From positions 22,573,565 to 22,637,564 of the forward strand of contig OZ010573.1 of assembly GCA_963932145.1 (NCBI GenBank): a stretch of DNA of 64,000 nucleotides, read 5' to 3'. The stretch is from Acanthosepion lycidas. Taxonomy: Eukaryota; Mollusca; Cephalopoda; Sepiida; Sepiidae. Position numbers and translations under genes: made by a program. Positions 33,410 to 43,514 of the stretch are shown here, one piece after another. The notes beneath the pieces were generated by a model. That model was not told the origin of the DNA and did no database searches. It saw nothing but the letters and a program-made list of their open reading frames with translations. How positions within the stretch are numbered: the stretch's first letter is position 1; every line of letters starts with the position of its first letter.

Positions 33410-33955
33410 TAATGGATTTTCTTCCAGATAATTTTTTTAAACTCTCAAATTAGAATTTCATTTCATTTTCATTACCTATATTTCTTTATGATAATATGTT
33501 CACAATTTTTTATAAAAACCAAAACAGGAGTATTTCTTTATTTCTGGGAACCAACACTTCTTGTAGAATCAACATTCCTAAACCAACTGAAGGTTGTATC
33601 AGTTGCTTAAAAAATACCGACAAAGTCTAGTGAACTCGGGTAATTAACTAGTTTTAACCGGTGAAAATTTCACGGTTTTCCTATTTTAATATTCTGATGA
33701 ATTTTAATCCTTAAGTTAATGAATTACTAAGCTGATGCGAGTTCTACGGCAATAAAATATCCGTATCGCATTGATAAATATTTGAGTTTAACATCTTTAA
33801 CAAAATATTGCAATTACACTGAGAAATATGAAGGTCGGTCGTTAATTTAAGAAGGGGATACAAATGAAAACATTTTAAATTTATAACTTCTTCCATTTCA
33901 TTGAGACAGCCGTTAAACACTTCCATCATCCCTTCTTTCTCTTTCATTCATTTTC
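33410..33955. other. Unannotated stretch
   Basis: No gene or repeat recognised. Confidence 0.4.
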
Positions 33956-34785
33956 TCATTGAAACCAAATAATGTCTTTTCTCCTCTTTCGCCGCGATCA
34001 AAACGGAATAGTCCATTATTTATAAGGTATTGGCAGGAAACGTTAAATATTTAATTCTTTCTTTAATTTTCTTTCTTCCTTTCTTTAATTCTTTCTTTCT
34101 TTCTTCCTTTCTTTAATTTTCTTTCTTTAATTCTTTCTTTCTTTCTTCCTTTCTTTAATTTTCTTTCTTTAATTCTTTCTTTCTTTCTTCCTTTCTTTAA
34201 TTTTCTTTCTTTCTTTCTTTAATTCTTCCTTTCTTTCTTTAATTCTTTCTTTCTTCCTTTCTTTCTTTAATTCTTTCTTTCTTCCTTTCTTTCTTTAATT
34301 CTTTCTTTCTTCCTTTCTTTCTTTAATTCTTTCTTTCTTCCTTTCTTTCTTTAATTCTTTCTTTCTTCCTTTCTTTCTTTAATTCTTTCTTTCTTCCTTT
34401 CTTTCTTTCTTTCTTTAATTCTTCCTTTCTTTCTTTAATTCTTTCTTTCTTCCTTTCTTTCTTTAATTCTTTCTTTCTTCCTTTCTTTCTTTAATTCTTT
34501 CTTTCTTCCTTTCTTTCTTTAATTCTTTCTTTAATTCTTTCTTTCTTCCTTTCTTTCTTTAATTCTTTCTTTCTTCCTTTCTTTCTTTCTTCCTTTCTTT
34601 CTTTAATTCTTTCTTTCTTTCTTTAATTCTTTCTTTCTTCCTTTCTTTCTTTAATTCTTTCTTTCTTCCTTTCTTTCTTTAATTCTTTCTTTCTTTTTCT
34701 CACTGAAACCAAGCAGAGACATTTTTTTACTCTTTCCACGCGATCAAAACGGAAAAGTCCGTTATTTATTAGGTATTGGCAGGGT
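33956..34785. repeat. 28-bp polypyrimidine satellite between direct repeats
   Basis: The array at about 34045-34697 consists of CTTT/CTTC/TTAATT combinations. Its dominant 28-base unit (CCTTTCTTTCTTTAATTCTT plus TCTTTCTT) is repeated some twenty times. It is bounded by two related blocks of about 85 bases, 33956-34040 and 34698-34785, both containing CACTGAAACCAA/CATTGAAACCAA, GCGATCAAAACGGAA and GGTATTGGCAGG. Almost pure pyrimidine on the plus strand. Confidence 0.9.
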
Positions 34786-34789
34786 ATCA

Positions 34790-35253
34790 AAATCATGCGA
34801 ACTAACGAGGAGAGGGACAAACACAGTTATAATAGGTTTTTAGATATTTCCATAGTCAGAGTCAGGTATTTCTATTAGCAAGTATCTCCATACACGGATT
34901 AATACGGGTGTGTGTTTTTAAGAGAGAGAAAGAGCAAAGCATAAATATGAACAAAGCACAAAACACTAGCATTTAATGAAGAAAATACATCACGATATAA
35001 ATTTTGTGCTGCAAAAGAAAAATAAATCAAAAGAAAAATAAATCTTATAAAAATATATGCACAGCAATGAAGAAATTTCTGGTATTTTTTGTAAATATAA
35101 TTCTGCGTTCGAAAGAAAATAAAGATAAATATATTTTAGACGTTTTAACGAAAACAGAAAAAGAGATAATTAAACCACAAAGGAAAATGTTGAGGGAAAA
35201 TTCAATTGCTTCAGTAATGTTTCTTCCCGGTTATCCAAAGTATTTCCGTTTCC
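34790..35253. other. Unannotated stretch
   Basis: A Lys-rich 88-codon plus frame (35004-35270) overlaps the MITE start and has no recognisable domain. Confidence 0.35.
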
Positions 35254-35390
35254 GAGAAACCCGGATATAAGAGATATTTTCTCTGGTCCCAAATTAGAGC
35301 CTGTGTTAATGTATATAAATTAGACCAAACCCGGATATAAGAGACTTCTTCTCCGGTCCCGACAACTCTCTTATATCCGGGTTACACAGT
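35254..35390. mobile_element. pogo/Tigger-like MITE, copy 2
   Basis: GAGAAACCCGGATATAAGAG, TCTGGTCCCAAATTAGAGCC, GACCAAACCCGGATATAAGA and the right end CTTATATCCGGGTTACACAG. Order matches 5620-5783 in reverse; the left terminus is truncated. Confidence 0.65.
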
Positions 35391-35600
35391 ATCATGATGT
35401 ATTTACCAGCACTGCATATCTCCAAATATTTATAATGTATTTTAACAGGTGTATATTTCCTGAAGAGTTTCATATAATTAAATGGGTATTTGTTATGTAA
35501 CGAGAAATACGGTAAATTAAAAAATATAATGTTTCACGCATGCGATATCGAGAGGTATGATGAGTGTGCCTTACTATGACCTTTTTTTTTTATTTATTTA

Positions 35601-35894
35601 CCGTAATTTCCCATGTATAATATTATTTTTTAGAAATAAAATGCGAAAGAAAAATTACTTAAAAATACTTACAAATGTAAAATAAAATAATTATTATAGA
35701 ACTAAATTAGAATAATATTCTATGTTTAAAACCATTTTTTTAAATAAGAGTAGGAATCGCTGGCCGTAATGAAATTAGAGAGGTACAATTTATAGAGTTT
35801 GATTACCAAACAAGAAGCATTTTCCCCACACTTTCAACACAATTTTAGGGGTGAGTATTATGGATGAAGGCGTATTATACATGGGGAATTACAG
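35601..35894. mobile_element. MITE with CCGTAATTTCCCATGTATAATA ends
   Basis: Left CCGTAATTTCCCATGTATAA and right inverted CTGTAATTCCCCATGTATAA give inverted repeats of about 22 bases around 294 bp. Both sides are flanked by TATTTATT-type sequence, so an 8-base target duplication is possible but cannot be told from the low-complexity surroundings. No transposase. Confidence 0.6.
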
Positions 35895-35899
35895 TATTT

Positions 35900-37050
35900 A
35901 TTTATTTATTTTTGTATTTTCTTGGAGTAGACAGTTAAAAAATGCTTCTATTTAATACGAACCGAAACAATTCTTTTCTAAATTTGGTTAGACAAGGAAT
36001 TTTAATCATTTTATTTTTTTCGAAATAATTTGATCGTCTTCGTTGTCTTTCTAAACAACTTTTCGGGCCAATACCCTCCGGTTTTCCTTGTTGACGAATC
36101 CTAATTCGAGGGTACATGCACATCTCACTCCTTACACGTCACATCCGGTTTTTGCGTCCCTATGTTTTTGGCGTTTTTTTTCCTTCGACCGCCACACTAA
36201 CCTCATGACTGCTCTTTGAGCTTCGTACGCGTTATCACGTCCACAGAGACTCAAGTTCATTTCTTGTTATTTCTTTCTTGTTTATTTAATTAGTAAAACT
36301 GGAACTCATTTTAAACATACTCTCTGTCCCAATTTAATAAAAACTCATCAAACATGTCTTGAGTTATCCTCTGAACAAACATCTCTAATTGATTCATCTG
36401 GAGAAAAATTCAACATCATAAGTGAAATATTCAATATTTTGCCACATTTGTACCAGAGTTTGATGATCGCGCCCAGGTACAAAGCTAGGATTTTGAAGGT
36501 TGATTTGCTAGGCAGGTCTTTCCATTTAGACGATTAGCCCAGCAAGACCTGATGCTGACATGAAGAATTTCTTTTTAGATTGAACTTAAAATGTTTAAGT
36601 TAAACTTAATAAACACGTGGGACAGTAATAAGCTGACTGATAATTGATTAAAATTAGCATTAGAAGTTTTAGTGGCCAGGTGTTCAGAGCTTACGAAAAC
36701 GTCTTTTTTATTTAATAACTCAAAACATTTCCTTTATTCTATAAAATACGATTTTAACAAAGCAAAATTTTAAAAATTATAAAGTAATATCAATTTTAAA
36801 TTTCAAAATTAATTTAGTTAAATATTGATTATAATTCCGGTTTAGCTATATGGTAAACATTGTGTATTCCTTGCCTTTAAGGTTCTGAAATAAAAAGCGT
36901 CTTTTTTTTCTTTTTTTTTTTTTAAATGTCAAGTCCCTTCATGAGTAGACGATCATGGCCCTCCACAGATTCTTTTTTTTTATCTGTGAACTATTATGAC
37001 TTCTTAGGAAATATAACTGAGTGGCTTCTCTACTGTTACAGATAAGACAA
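35900..37050. other. Unannotated stretch with one basic 62-codon frame
   Basis: The minus frame at 35935-36123 begins MCMYPRIRIRQQGKPEGIG and is Arg/Lys-rich. The sequence upstream on that strand (36124-36260) is less AT-rich than the surroundings. It could be a small exon, but I see no firm splice signals or family. The rest is AT-rich and unassigned. Confidence 0.3.
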
Positions 37051-37052
37051 GA

Positions 37053-37182
37053 AGGGATGTGTTTGTGCCTTTTCCAAAGATAGTAGAGCGAAATTGAGCA
37101 CAACAAAAAAGGCGGGAATTTGAACACGTCTCACCGATTCCACTTTTTGTCCCGATAAACATTACGCCACCCGCACATCCAA
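37053..37182 (-). repeat. tRNA-like SINE head
   Basis: The minus strand has GGATGTGCGGGTGGCGTAAT at its start and a decayed B box (TGTTCAAATTCC). Body cut short. Same head type as the chimeric SINE without the 5S part. Confidence 0.5.
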
Positions 37183-37189
37183 ACTGCCA

Positions 37190-37645
37190 GTTACTTTAAA
37201 ATAAGAAAGCATTTTACTGATATTTTTTAATACTTAAAGTTATCGATACGTTATAATTTTTCTAATTACCTCTTAATTCTTTCCTGGTTAAATTAAATGT
37301 AAAACAAGTTGGCAGTTTTATAAATAAATTAATTATCCTTGTAAAAATTTAGAAATTAGAAGCTACTTTTTGTAGTTTATCTGAAATGAATGTATTCAAA
37401 TTTAGATAAGTAATTAAAACTCATCCGGCCGTAGAATATGTAATTTCCCTATGACGCACCCCTGCAAAGGAGAAACACTTACAGGGGAAAAAAACAGTCA
37501 GAATCTGACGTATACACGTTGAACTAGATATTTATTACAGTTTCTTTTTATTCTACTAATTTTCTGAGCTCAATGAAATTTTAATGAAGGAAAACACCCG
37601 ACTAATTAAACTGTTCAGAGCTAAAATATTTCATCTGTATTGAAA
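37190..37645. other. Unannotated stretch
   Basis: AT-rich, nothing recognised. Confidence 0.4.
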
Positions 37646-37647
37646 AT

Positions 37648-37935
37648 GGCTTAATGCAATGTCACGTTAAAACACCAGTTCCCGTACGGTCACCGAAGTT
37701 AAACAACGTCGAGCTTGTTCAGTACCTAGATGGATAACTGCTTGGCATGAGCTTAATGGATAATAATTCGGAATTATTAATCAGAGAGCCGAGTTCCAAT
37801 TCCAGTTGAGTTCATTATATTCACATACGTGCAAATACCCTTGGAAAAGTATGAATCTCTTCTACCTGCTATGGGTTAATTAGTAAGACTTGTATCACTA
37901 AAATCATTATTATCTCAGAAAATAAAATAAATCTG
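37648..37935 (+). mobile_element. 5S-tRNA chimeric SINE, copy D
   Basis: 5S-like head: GGCTTAATGCAATGTCACGT, CACCAGTTCCCGTACGGTCA, CCGAAGTTAAACAACGTCGA, CAGTACCTAGATGGATAACT. A short tRNA-like part with TTAATGGATAATAATTCGG and GAGTTCCAATTCC (B box) follows, then the body. The 3' SINE tail is missing; a family A end starts at about 37945 instead. Confidence 0.8.
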
Positions 37936-37944
37936 CATACAAAA

Positions 37945-38020
37945 TATTTAGATGTCGGCATTAAACAACTCATAGAGGTGTTGATATGCCGCTAAACAAA
38001 AACAACCAACCAACTCAAAA
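37945..38020 (-). repeat. Interspersed repeat family A, partial
   Basis: GTCGGCATTAAACAACTCAT, then TGTTGATATGCCGCTAAACA. Only the family A tail is present, joined to truncated SINE copy D. Confidence 0.55.
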
Positions 38021-38565
38021 TGATCGCTATTTTTCGAATATTAGTCATTAAATGAAAATATTTTTTTCTTGTTAATATAACCTACAAATAATGTTTCTTT
38101 TTTATCGGTAAGCGATAAAAAAGAAACATTTATTTTTGTACAAGCAGATGGTTAAATGATTATAAAGACAATGAAATTGTCTTGTATAAAATCCTATTAT
38201 ATTAATTATAAAATTTCACCGCCATCTCGATAGTTTTAGGGGTGCAACTTTTTGCTCAAACTAATAACTAAACAAAATACTAAATTTCTTCACTTGGCCC
38301 CAATCTATGAAAATACTCTACACCTGACCATGACGGACATTAATTCCCAAAATAAATCAGAAAAAGCTCTTTTCGTTTTTGTTTTTGTTTCTAGATCTCA
38401 CATTCCAGAAAATAAGTACCATGGATGTTATTTGTTTTTACGGTTTATCAAACTTTTATCAGTCGGTTTATTTACAGCCAAGATATATTTGTAAAAATAA
38501 CACTTTTTTTTTTTAAATTTGGTGCAGTAACACTATTTTGAGCATAACAATAAATTTCCCACGTA
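38021..38565. other. Unannotated stretch with perfect hairpin
   Basis: Contains an 18-base perfect stem with 5-base loop at 38090-38130. Otherwise no recognised feature. Confidence 0.5.
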
Positions 38566-38567
38566 GT

Positions 38568-38716
38568 ATTATTTAACCCATAGCTGGGAGTAGGAGAGTG
38601 TTTCATATCTTCCCTAAAGGTATAGCGCGTAAGTAAATACAAGGAATCAGACCAGAATTCGAACTCGGCTCTTCGATTTCTGATTTCGGACCGCTATTCA
38701 TTACACCACCCGCACA
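38568..38716 (-). mobile_element. tRNA-SINE (5S-less)
   Basis: The minus strand reads TGCGGGTGGTGTAATGAATA, GAGCCGAGTTCGAATTCTGG (B box), then the body ending near AGCTATGGGTTAAAT. No 5S head. Confidence 0.65.
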
Positions 38717-38719
38717 AAG

Positions 38720-39015
38720 CACAATGGGAAATGTTTACAGTAGATATTGTAGATACAAAGAATATATATAAAATCAGTTTTTTTTTCAAACTAAATATCT
38801 TATTAGAACCCCCACCACAAAACACTTTTAACATCTTATTTAAACACCCACCCACCCCGTTTCACACGCATACAGTTTATTTTGTGGTGCCATGTTTGCG
38901 TCAAATAATGAAACAAAGTTCTAATTCTAATTTGTTGAACATTTTCTCATTTTCATATCAATATATATATATATATATATAGAGATAGAGAGAGAGAGAG
39001 AAATAGTGCAACTAT
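38720..39015. other. Unannotated stretch with (TA)n(GA)n
   Basis: (TA)n then AGAGATAGAGAGAGAGAGAG at 38960-39000. Confidence 0.5.
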
Positions 39016-39019
39016 CCAG

Positions 39020-39115
39020 TCCGATAACATCAGGAAGTCTCCTTCGTGGCAAATCGACCATGGAGATATTTCTCATGATGAGAATGCTAACGTTCTAACC
39101 ACTTGGCCACGTGTC
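39020..39115 (-). repeat. tRNA-derived sequence
   Basis: The minus strand reads GGACACGTGGCCAAGTGGTT then AGAACGTTAGCATTCTCATC and later CATGGTCGATTTGCCACG. It has an A-box-like and a weak B-box-like part at tRNA spacing. The acceptor-stem halves do not pair, so it is SINE-derived, not a functional tRNA. Confidence 0.5.
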
Positions 39116-39116
39116 C

Positions 39117-39190
<74 letters not shown>

Positions 39191-39218
39191 TTTATCTATC
39201 TATCTATCTATCTATCAC
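39116..39218. repeat. (GATA)n with inverted (TATC)n
   Basis: (GATA)n at 39117-39190, then TTT, then (ATCT)n at 39193-39216. A self-complementary tetranucleotide array that could fold into a hairpin. Confidence 0.9.
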
Positions 39219-39289
39219 TAAATCACCACTAAAAATAAAGTCTATAGTAATAACGAATAATTCGAATTAAAAAATCCATTTTCAAAATT

Positions 39290-39605
39290 TCTGGTTAACG
39301 TTTCAAGCAAGGAAATTAAACTAGCGTGGGTAAACTGGTAGAAGTCCCATCGAGAGGTTGCGGGTTCCTTAAATAGACATTCAAACCCTGCTTTAATAAG
39401 ATTGTCTCCAGCGACCAAAATGTAAGCGGCACATTTCGATTCCTGTCGGGAGACACAATTTTAAATTAGAAAGATCTGTCGATCTAGGCCGGTTGTTATT
39501 AATTTCACTGTTTAAAAAAAAAAAGAAGAAAAAAAACGAAAAAAAAAAGCAAATAACAATTCAAACACGTGTACCCACTAAAAATAACATGAATCTTAAT
39601 ACGTA
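39290..39605 (+). repeat. tRNA-SINE family 2 remnant
   Basis: GCGTGGGTAAACTGGTAGAA (A-box-like), TTTCGATTCCTGTCGGGAGA (B-box-like), then after an A-rich patch CGTGTACCCACTAAAAATAA then CATGAATC, as in family 2 at 18225. Confidence 0.45.
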
Positions 39606-39609
39606 ATAT

Positions 39610-40396
39610 ATATCAGTTGGAGGAAATCTTGCGCAAGATCAAATTCAAAGAGCACACTTAATTGGGTATGAGATTAGCACTATAGAAGGTACTTGAAGGT
39701 TTTTATCAATATTACAAGTACAGATTAAAAAAGAATTGAATTACAACAGCGCACATATAGAAATGTTATGTTATTATGCAATAATCTTAAATCATATAAT
39801 CAAATTATATCAAAAATAAATCCATTCGTGATTAATCGAAACAGAATCATATTTCTTCTGGTTATTATTTAAAAAGCTTTTTAAAAACGGAATTAAAAGC
39901 ATGAATATGCAATGCTGAACCCTATCACGCTTAATACGAGATGTAACAAAACCACGCGGTAGTTATGGGAGAGTGGCTTACCTAAGTTTTCATTCACCCA
40001 CTTACATCTATGTTAACCATCGGAGCATATAGGGGAGAGATTTTTGCCCAAGGCATTTAGGAATGAGATGTCGTTTACTACCACTTATAAAGATGTTAAT
40101 GTTAAATGGAGCTGAATCGAATCAGGCAAAGTTCGAAATTGATTTACCCTGCGCCGATAGCGGTTACGTTACCATCGACCTCCATCTTGTGTTGTTTTAA
40201 TGTCAATAGAAATTGTCGTTTATTCCGATTTTTTAAATAAAATCCAAAATAATTCCATGTCTTTATTAAAATATCTTAGGCGAAGTCATGAATCAAAACT
40301 AACAGACACAAACGCACACCCGCTATTAAAATAAAGACGTTATCTCTGATACCCCTAGTTTACGCTTATCTATATTAAGGTTATACGACTCAGCCT
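39610..40396. other. Unannotated stretch
   Basis: No gene or repeat recognised. Confidence 0.4.
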
Positions 40397-40550
40397 GTCC
40401 TGCTATTCAACCCACATCTGGTGGGTGGGGGATAAGAGATTGATTCATACTTTTCCAAACGGTATTAGCACGTAAGTGAATATAAAGAAACAGACTGGAA
40501 TTCCAACACGGGTCTCCGATTCCTCACTCCGAACCGCTAACAATTACTTT
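40397..40550 (-). mobile_element. tRNA-SINE
   Basis: The minus strand has an A-box-like GTAATTGTTAGCGGTTCGGA, a B-box-like TGTTGGAATTCC, then the body GGAAAAGTATGAATCAATCT and AGATGTGGGTTGAATAGCAG. Confidence 0.6.
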
Positions 40551-40554
40551 CCAT

Positions 40555-41140
40555 TGCCTTCACACAGTTTATGCTTATTGTCAGCAAATGACGACAGAAT
40601 TTAATTAGTTTGGTATTTACATTGTTTATATTTTCTGCATGAGTAATCTGGAATGTTTATTTCTCAAAAAACAAATCTATTATTGTATGTGAAAAAGAGT
40701 TCGGCATTTTAAATGATTAAAAGTAAAAAAAAAATATATATCTAAAGAAAGCACGAAATAAAAATCAATGTATCATCAACATTTTCTTAATACTTAATGA
40801 GATATCCTGTGTGTTCCTTGTTTATGTTCCTCTTCTGTTGGCATTAATAAGTTGAGGAGATCAGGCCGCGTGACCGATAAAGTCGCATTACATTTTATAC
40901 ACACATACAATATATATATCATTTTCCCATCCATAATGGTGGACTCTCCCGACGTATGAGTGTCAAGCAACTCAGTTCCTAGGAACCGACAACCCAGACA
41001 CCAGCACATATTATTTGATTATAGTGGTAAAGGCTTTGTGCAGAACCAACCACATTTTTTGAAAGGCTGAATACAGAGACCTGGTGCACTACCTGCCACA
41101 ATGTCCCGAAACGACCCTCCGCAGGTTTTCAATTCAGAGT
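40555..41140. other. Unannotated stretch
   Basis: No gene or repeat recognised. Confidence 0.4.
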
Positions 41141-41298
41141 TGTCCGTCTCCTAGACCCGTTGCCATCCAAGGCTATAGAACCCAGACTTTCCTGCTGTTT
41201 ACCTATAACTGGAGAGAGAAGAGGATTAATACTTTTCCGGAGTGAATGTAACGGATTCAACTGGAATTCGAACTCAGCTCTCCGATTCCTCAATCCCA

Positions 41299-41302
<4 letters not shown>
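41141..41302 (-). mobile_element. tRNA-SINE, family 3, copy 3
   Basis: Plus strand CTAGACCCGTTGCCATCCAA then GGCTATAGAACCCAGA at the 3' end. The minus-strand head has a B-box-like GAGTTCGAATTCC. It meets (TA)n at 41301-41351, which replaces the 5' end of the tRNA head. Confidence 0.65.
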
Positions 41303-41364
<62 letters not shown>

Positions 41365-41375
41365 TATACATACAG
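41301..41375. repeat. (TA)n(CA)n microsatellite
   Basis: TA run followed by TACACACATATACATATACA. Confidence 0.9.
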
Positions 41376-42455
41376 GTAGTAATTATAAAGTCTATTTCAA
41401 CTTTATGTGTCTAAAGTCTCTTCTGAAATTTTATTTACTATTTTTCTCATTAATATTTTTAGATATGTTCACCTATCACTCGGTTCATTTACCTCCTAAT
41501 TTTTTAACAGTAGTAGGGGTTTATCTCTTGTTTCCTCTTTAGGATTGGTTTTCCTTTTATTTCTGAAATCTTTTTGCCCACACATCGTAGACTACATTCC
41601 TTAGTTTCACCAAAAAGCTCTACAATCTTGACCTCTTCAATCCAGGGTCAACTCTCATCTATCTTACATATCTTCATAATATACACAAGAGCAAAAATGT
41701 TATTTGTATATGAAAATTTTGAGAAACCAATATTTTTTCTCTTGCATATAAGTACATGTTACAAAATAAAATCCTTGCATTTGTCTTGATAAAGTCTCTC
41801 GAACATTCTTTCATCCATAAAACAACCCTATTCAGTAACCCTCTCCCTTGAAAGACTCTTGGGCCTTGTGCTGGGTTGCCAATATCGTAAACAACGATTA
41901 TAGCAAAAGGCTAAACTTGCGATTTTACCTGTTTTTATTTTCGGTGGTAATAACGACAAAAAAATGACTCGTTAGTATTATTTTGTGCTCGATATTTTTA
42001 TAAAGATATCAATTTTCAGATAAAGAAATGTCTTCAGTGACAGACCGTTTATCTTTATATTGACTAAGTTTAGCATAGTCTGATACAAAGCCACAAGATT
42101 AGGAGTGCCAGTGAGAAGCGAATATATTATAATAAAACTCACTTGCTTATCATTGCTCCACAGGTCTCTTAATATTGATTAAACTTTGTTCAGCACAAGG
42201 CTACATGTTTAGGGTAGTCAACGACGATGGAAACAGTTATATTTGTAAGAATTTATGAAATATTTTGCTAACTATTGTTCTATGACGAAACATGAAACGA
42301 TTACATTTATCTTTCTAATGCAATTCAAATATAAAAAGTTCGTTTGTTTAAAAAATGGAAAAGCTTCAGGTGTAAAAGAGATTAAAAATTGATTAAGTGA
42401 TTAAAAATAATACGAAAATTGATTGTGTACTTGCATATGTAAACATTGACATCTT
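41376..42455. other. Unannotated stretch
   Basis: About 1 kb without a recognised gene or repeat. Confidence 0.4.
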
Positions 42456-43026
42456 GCTTACGACATCACATTGAAAGACCGGTTCCCGTATGATCGCCGA
42501 AGTTGAGCCTGGTCAGTACCTTGATGGGTCATCGCTTGGAAATGCAAGGTGCTGTAAGCTTGTGCGTGTGGGTGGTGTAATGGATAATGGCTCAGAATTG
42601 TTAATCGGAAAGCAGAGTTCCAATTCCAGCTGGTTTCTTTATATTCAAGTACATAAAAATACCCTTGGGAAAACTGTGAATACACCACTTCTCCCCCAAC
42701 TATGCGTTAATTTGTAAAAATTGGATCACTAAAATCATTATTCTCAAATAATCCTTATTCCTAATTTCTAAATACCTTTAAATCTTTCCCTCTCATCAAA
42801 TTAATTTACTCTTTTAGCATAAACATTTTCTTTTGACCTCCCAGAAAATAGAATGAAAAAAATGCTAAAAATGGCAGAAGAACGTCTATTGAGCCCGCAT
42901 ACCAAATACAAGATTATTACCTCAAAAAAAAAAAAAAAAAAAATTCTTACAATTTAAAAATATTTTCTGGCTTGCAAAGGGTCATAAGCTGTAGAAAACA
43001 AATCAATCAATCAATCAATCAATCAA
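42456..43026 (+). mobile_element. 5S-tRNA chimeric SINE, copy E (with insert)
   Basis: Head: GCTTACGACATCACATTGAA, GACCGGTTCCCGTATGATCG, CCTGGTCAGTACCTTGATGG and AGGTGCTGTAAGCTTG, a nearly full 5S-like sequence with a short deletion after GAAGTTGAG. Next is the tRNA-like part: GGGTGGTGTAATGGATAATG and GAGTTCCAATTCCAGC. The body runs to about 42752, is broken by about 180 bases, and resumes at AATTCTTACAATTTAAAAAT, then TTTCTGGCTTGCAAAGGGTC. It ends in (AATC)n. The clearest head of all five copies. Confidence 0.85.
42753..42934. repeat. Insert in SINE E, duplicated at 43310-43512
   Basis: CCTTATTCCTAATTTCTAAA, CCCTCTCATCAAATTAATTT, ACCTCCCAGAAAATAGAATG and ACCAAATACAAGAT recur in order about 550 bases downstream with small changes. 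It ends with an A run, like a retroposed or template-switched segment. Confidence 0.65.
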
Positions 43027-43119
43027 TGATATTAATTCAGATGGTAGACGAAATATTTATATTTAGCTTTATTTTCCAGTGGAATATAGAATTATTTTAA
43101 AGTTGACATCAATGACATT

Positions 43120-43235
43120 AATTCAGGTCCGTATACGAAATAAATTACTGTTTTAAATAAACAGAGTGTCTACCCAAACATGCGTATCCACTGAAAATAA
43201 CATTTAAAGTAATCAAACACTGGCATAAAAAATAT
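43120..43235 (+). repeat. tRNA-SINE family 2, 3' part
   Basis: TAAATAAACAGAGTGTCTAC then CCAAACATGCGTATCCACTG, matching 18365-18420. No head. Confidence 0.5.
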
Positions 43236-43309
43236 AACATTACATTTACAAATGTTTTCATTTTAAATTGCGTAAACAATGAAATTTACCCAAATCGTAA
43301 GATAAAATA

Positions 43310-43512
43310 TCCTTGTTCTTAATTTCTAAATGCTTTTAAAGATTTCACCCTCATCAAATTGATTCAAAAGGACATAAATATTGATACAATGTTTTAACAT
43401 ATTATGAACACACATAAACACTTTCATTTAACCTTCCAGAAAATACAATGAAAAGAAAAAAATGGTAGAAAAGATACAAAATGCGCACGTATACAAAATA
43501 CAAGATGAAAAT
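43310..43512. repeat. Partner copy of the insert at 42753
   Basis: CCTTGTTCTTAATTTCTAAA, CACCCTCATCAAATTGATTC, ACCTTCCAGAAAATACAATG and AAAATACAAGATGAA in the same order as 42753-42934, with extra bases in the middle. Confidence 0.65.
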
Positions 43513-43514
43513 TT

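Noticed and set aside
35935-36123. Small basic protein gene (62 codons, minus strand)
   Set aside because: No recognisable family, promoter or splice context; kept only as a note in the surrounding stretch.
39020-39115. Possible tRNA gene on the minus strand
   Set aside because: A- and B-box-like motifs are present but the acceptor stem does not pair and the T arm is imperfect, so it is tRNA-derived only.
39116-39218. CRISPR-like repeat array (also considered at 34045 and 47070)
   Set aside because: These are tetranucleotide, 28-bp and 30-bp tandem repeats without unique spacers, in animal-type DNA.
42456-42565. Possible functional 5S rRNA gene
   Set aside because: It has a deletion in the middle, is joined to a tRNA-like part and SINE body, and similar diverged copies occur four more times.
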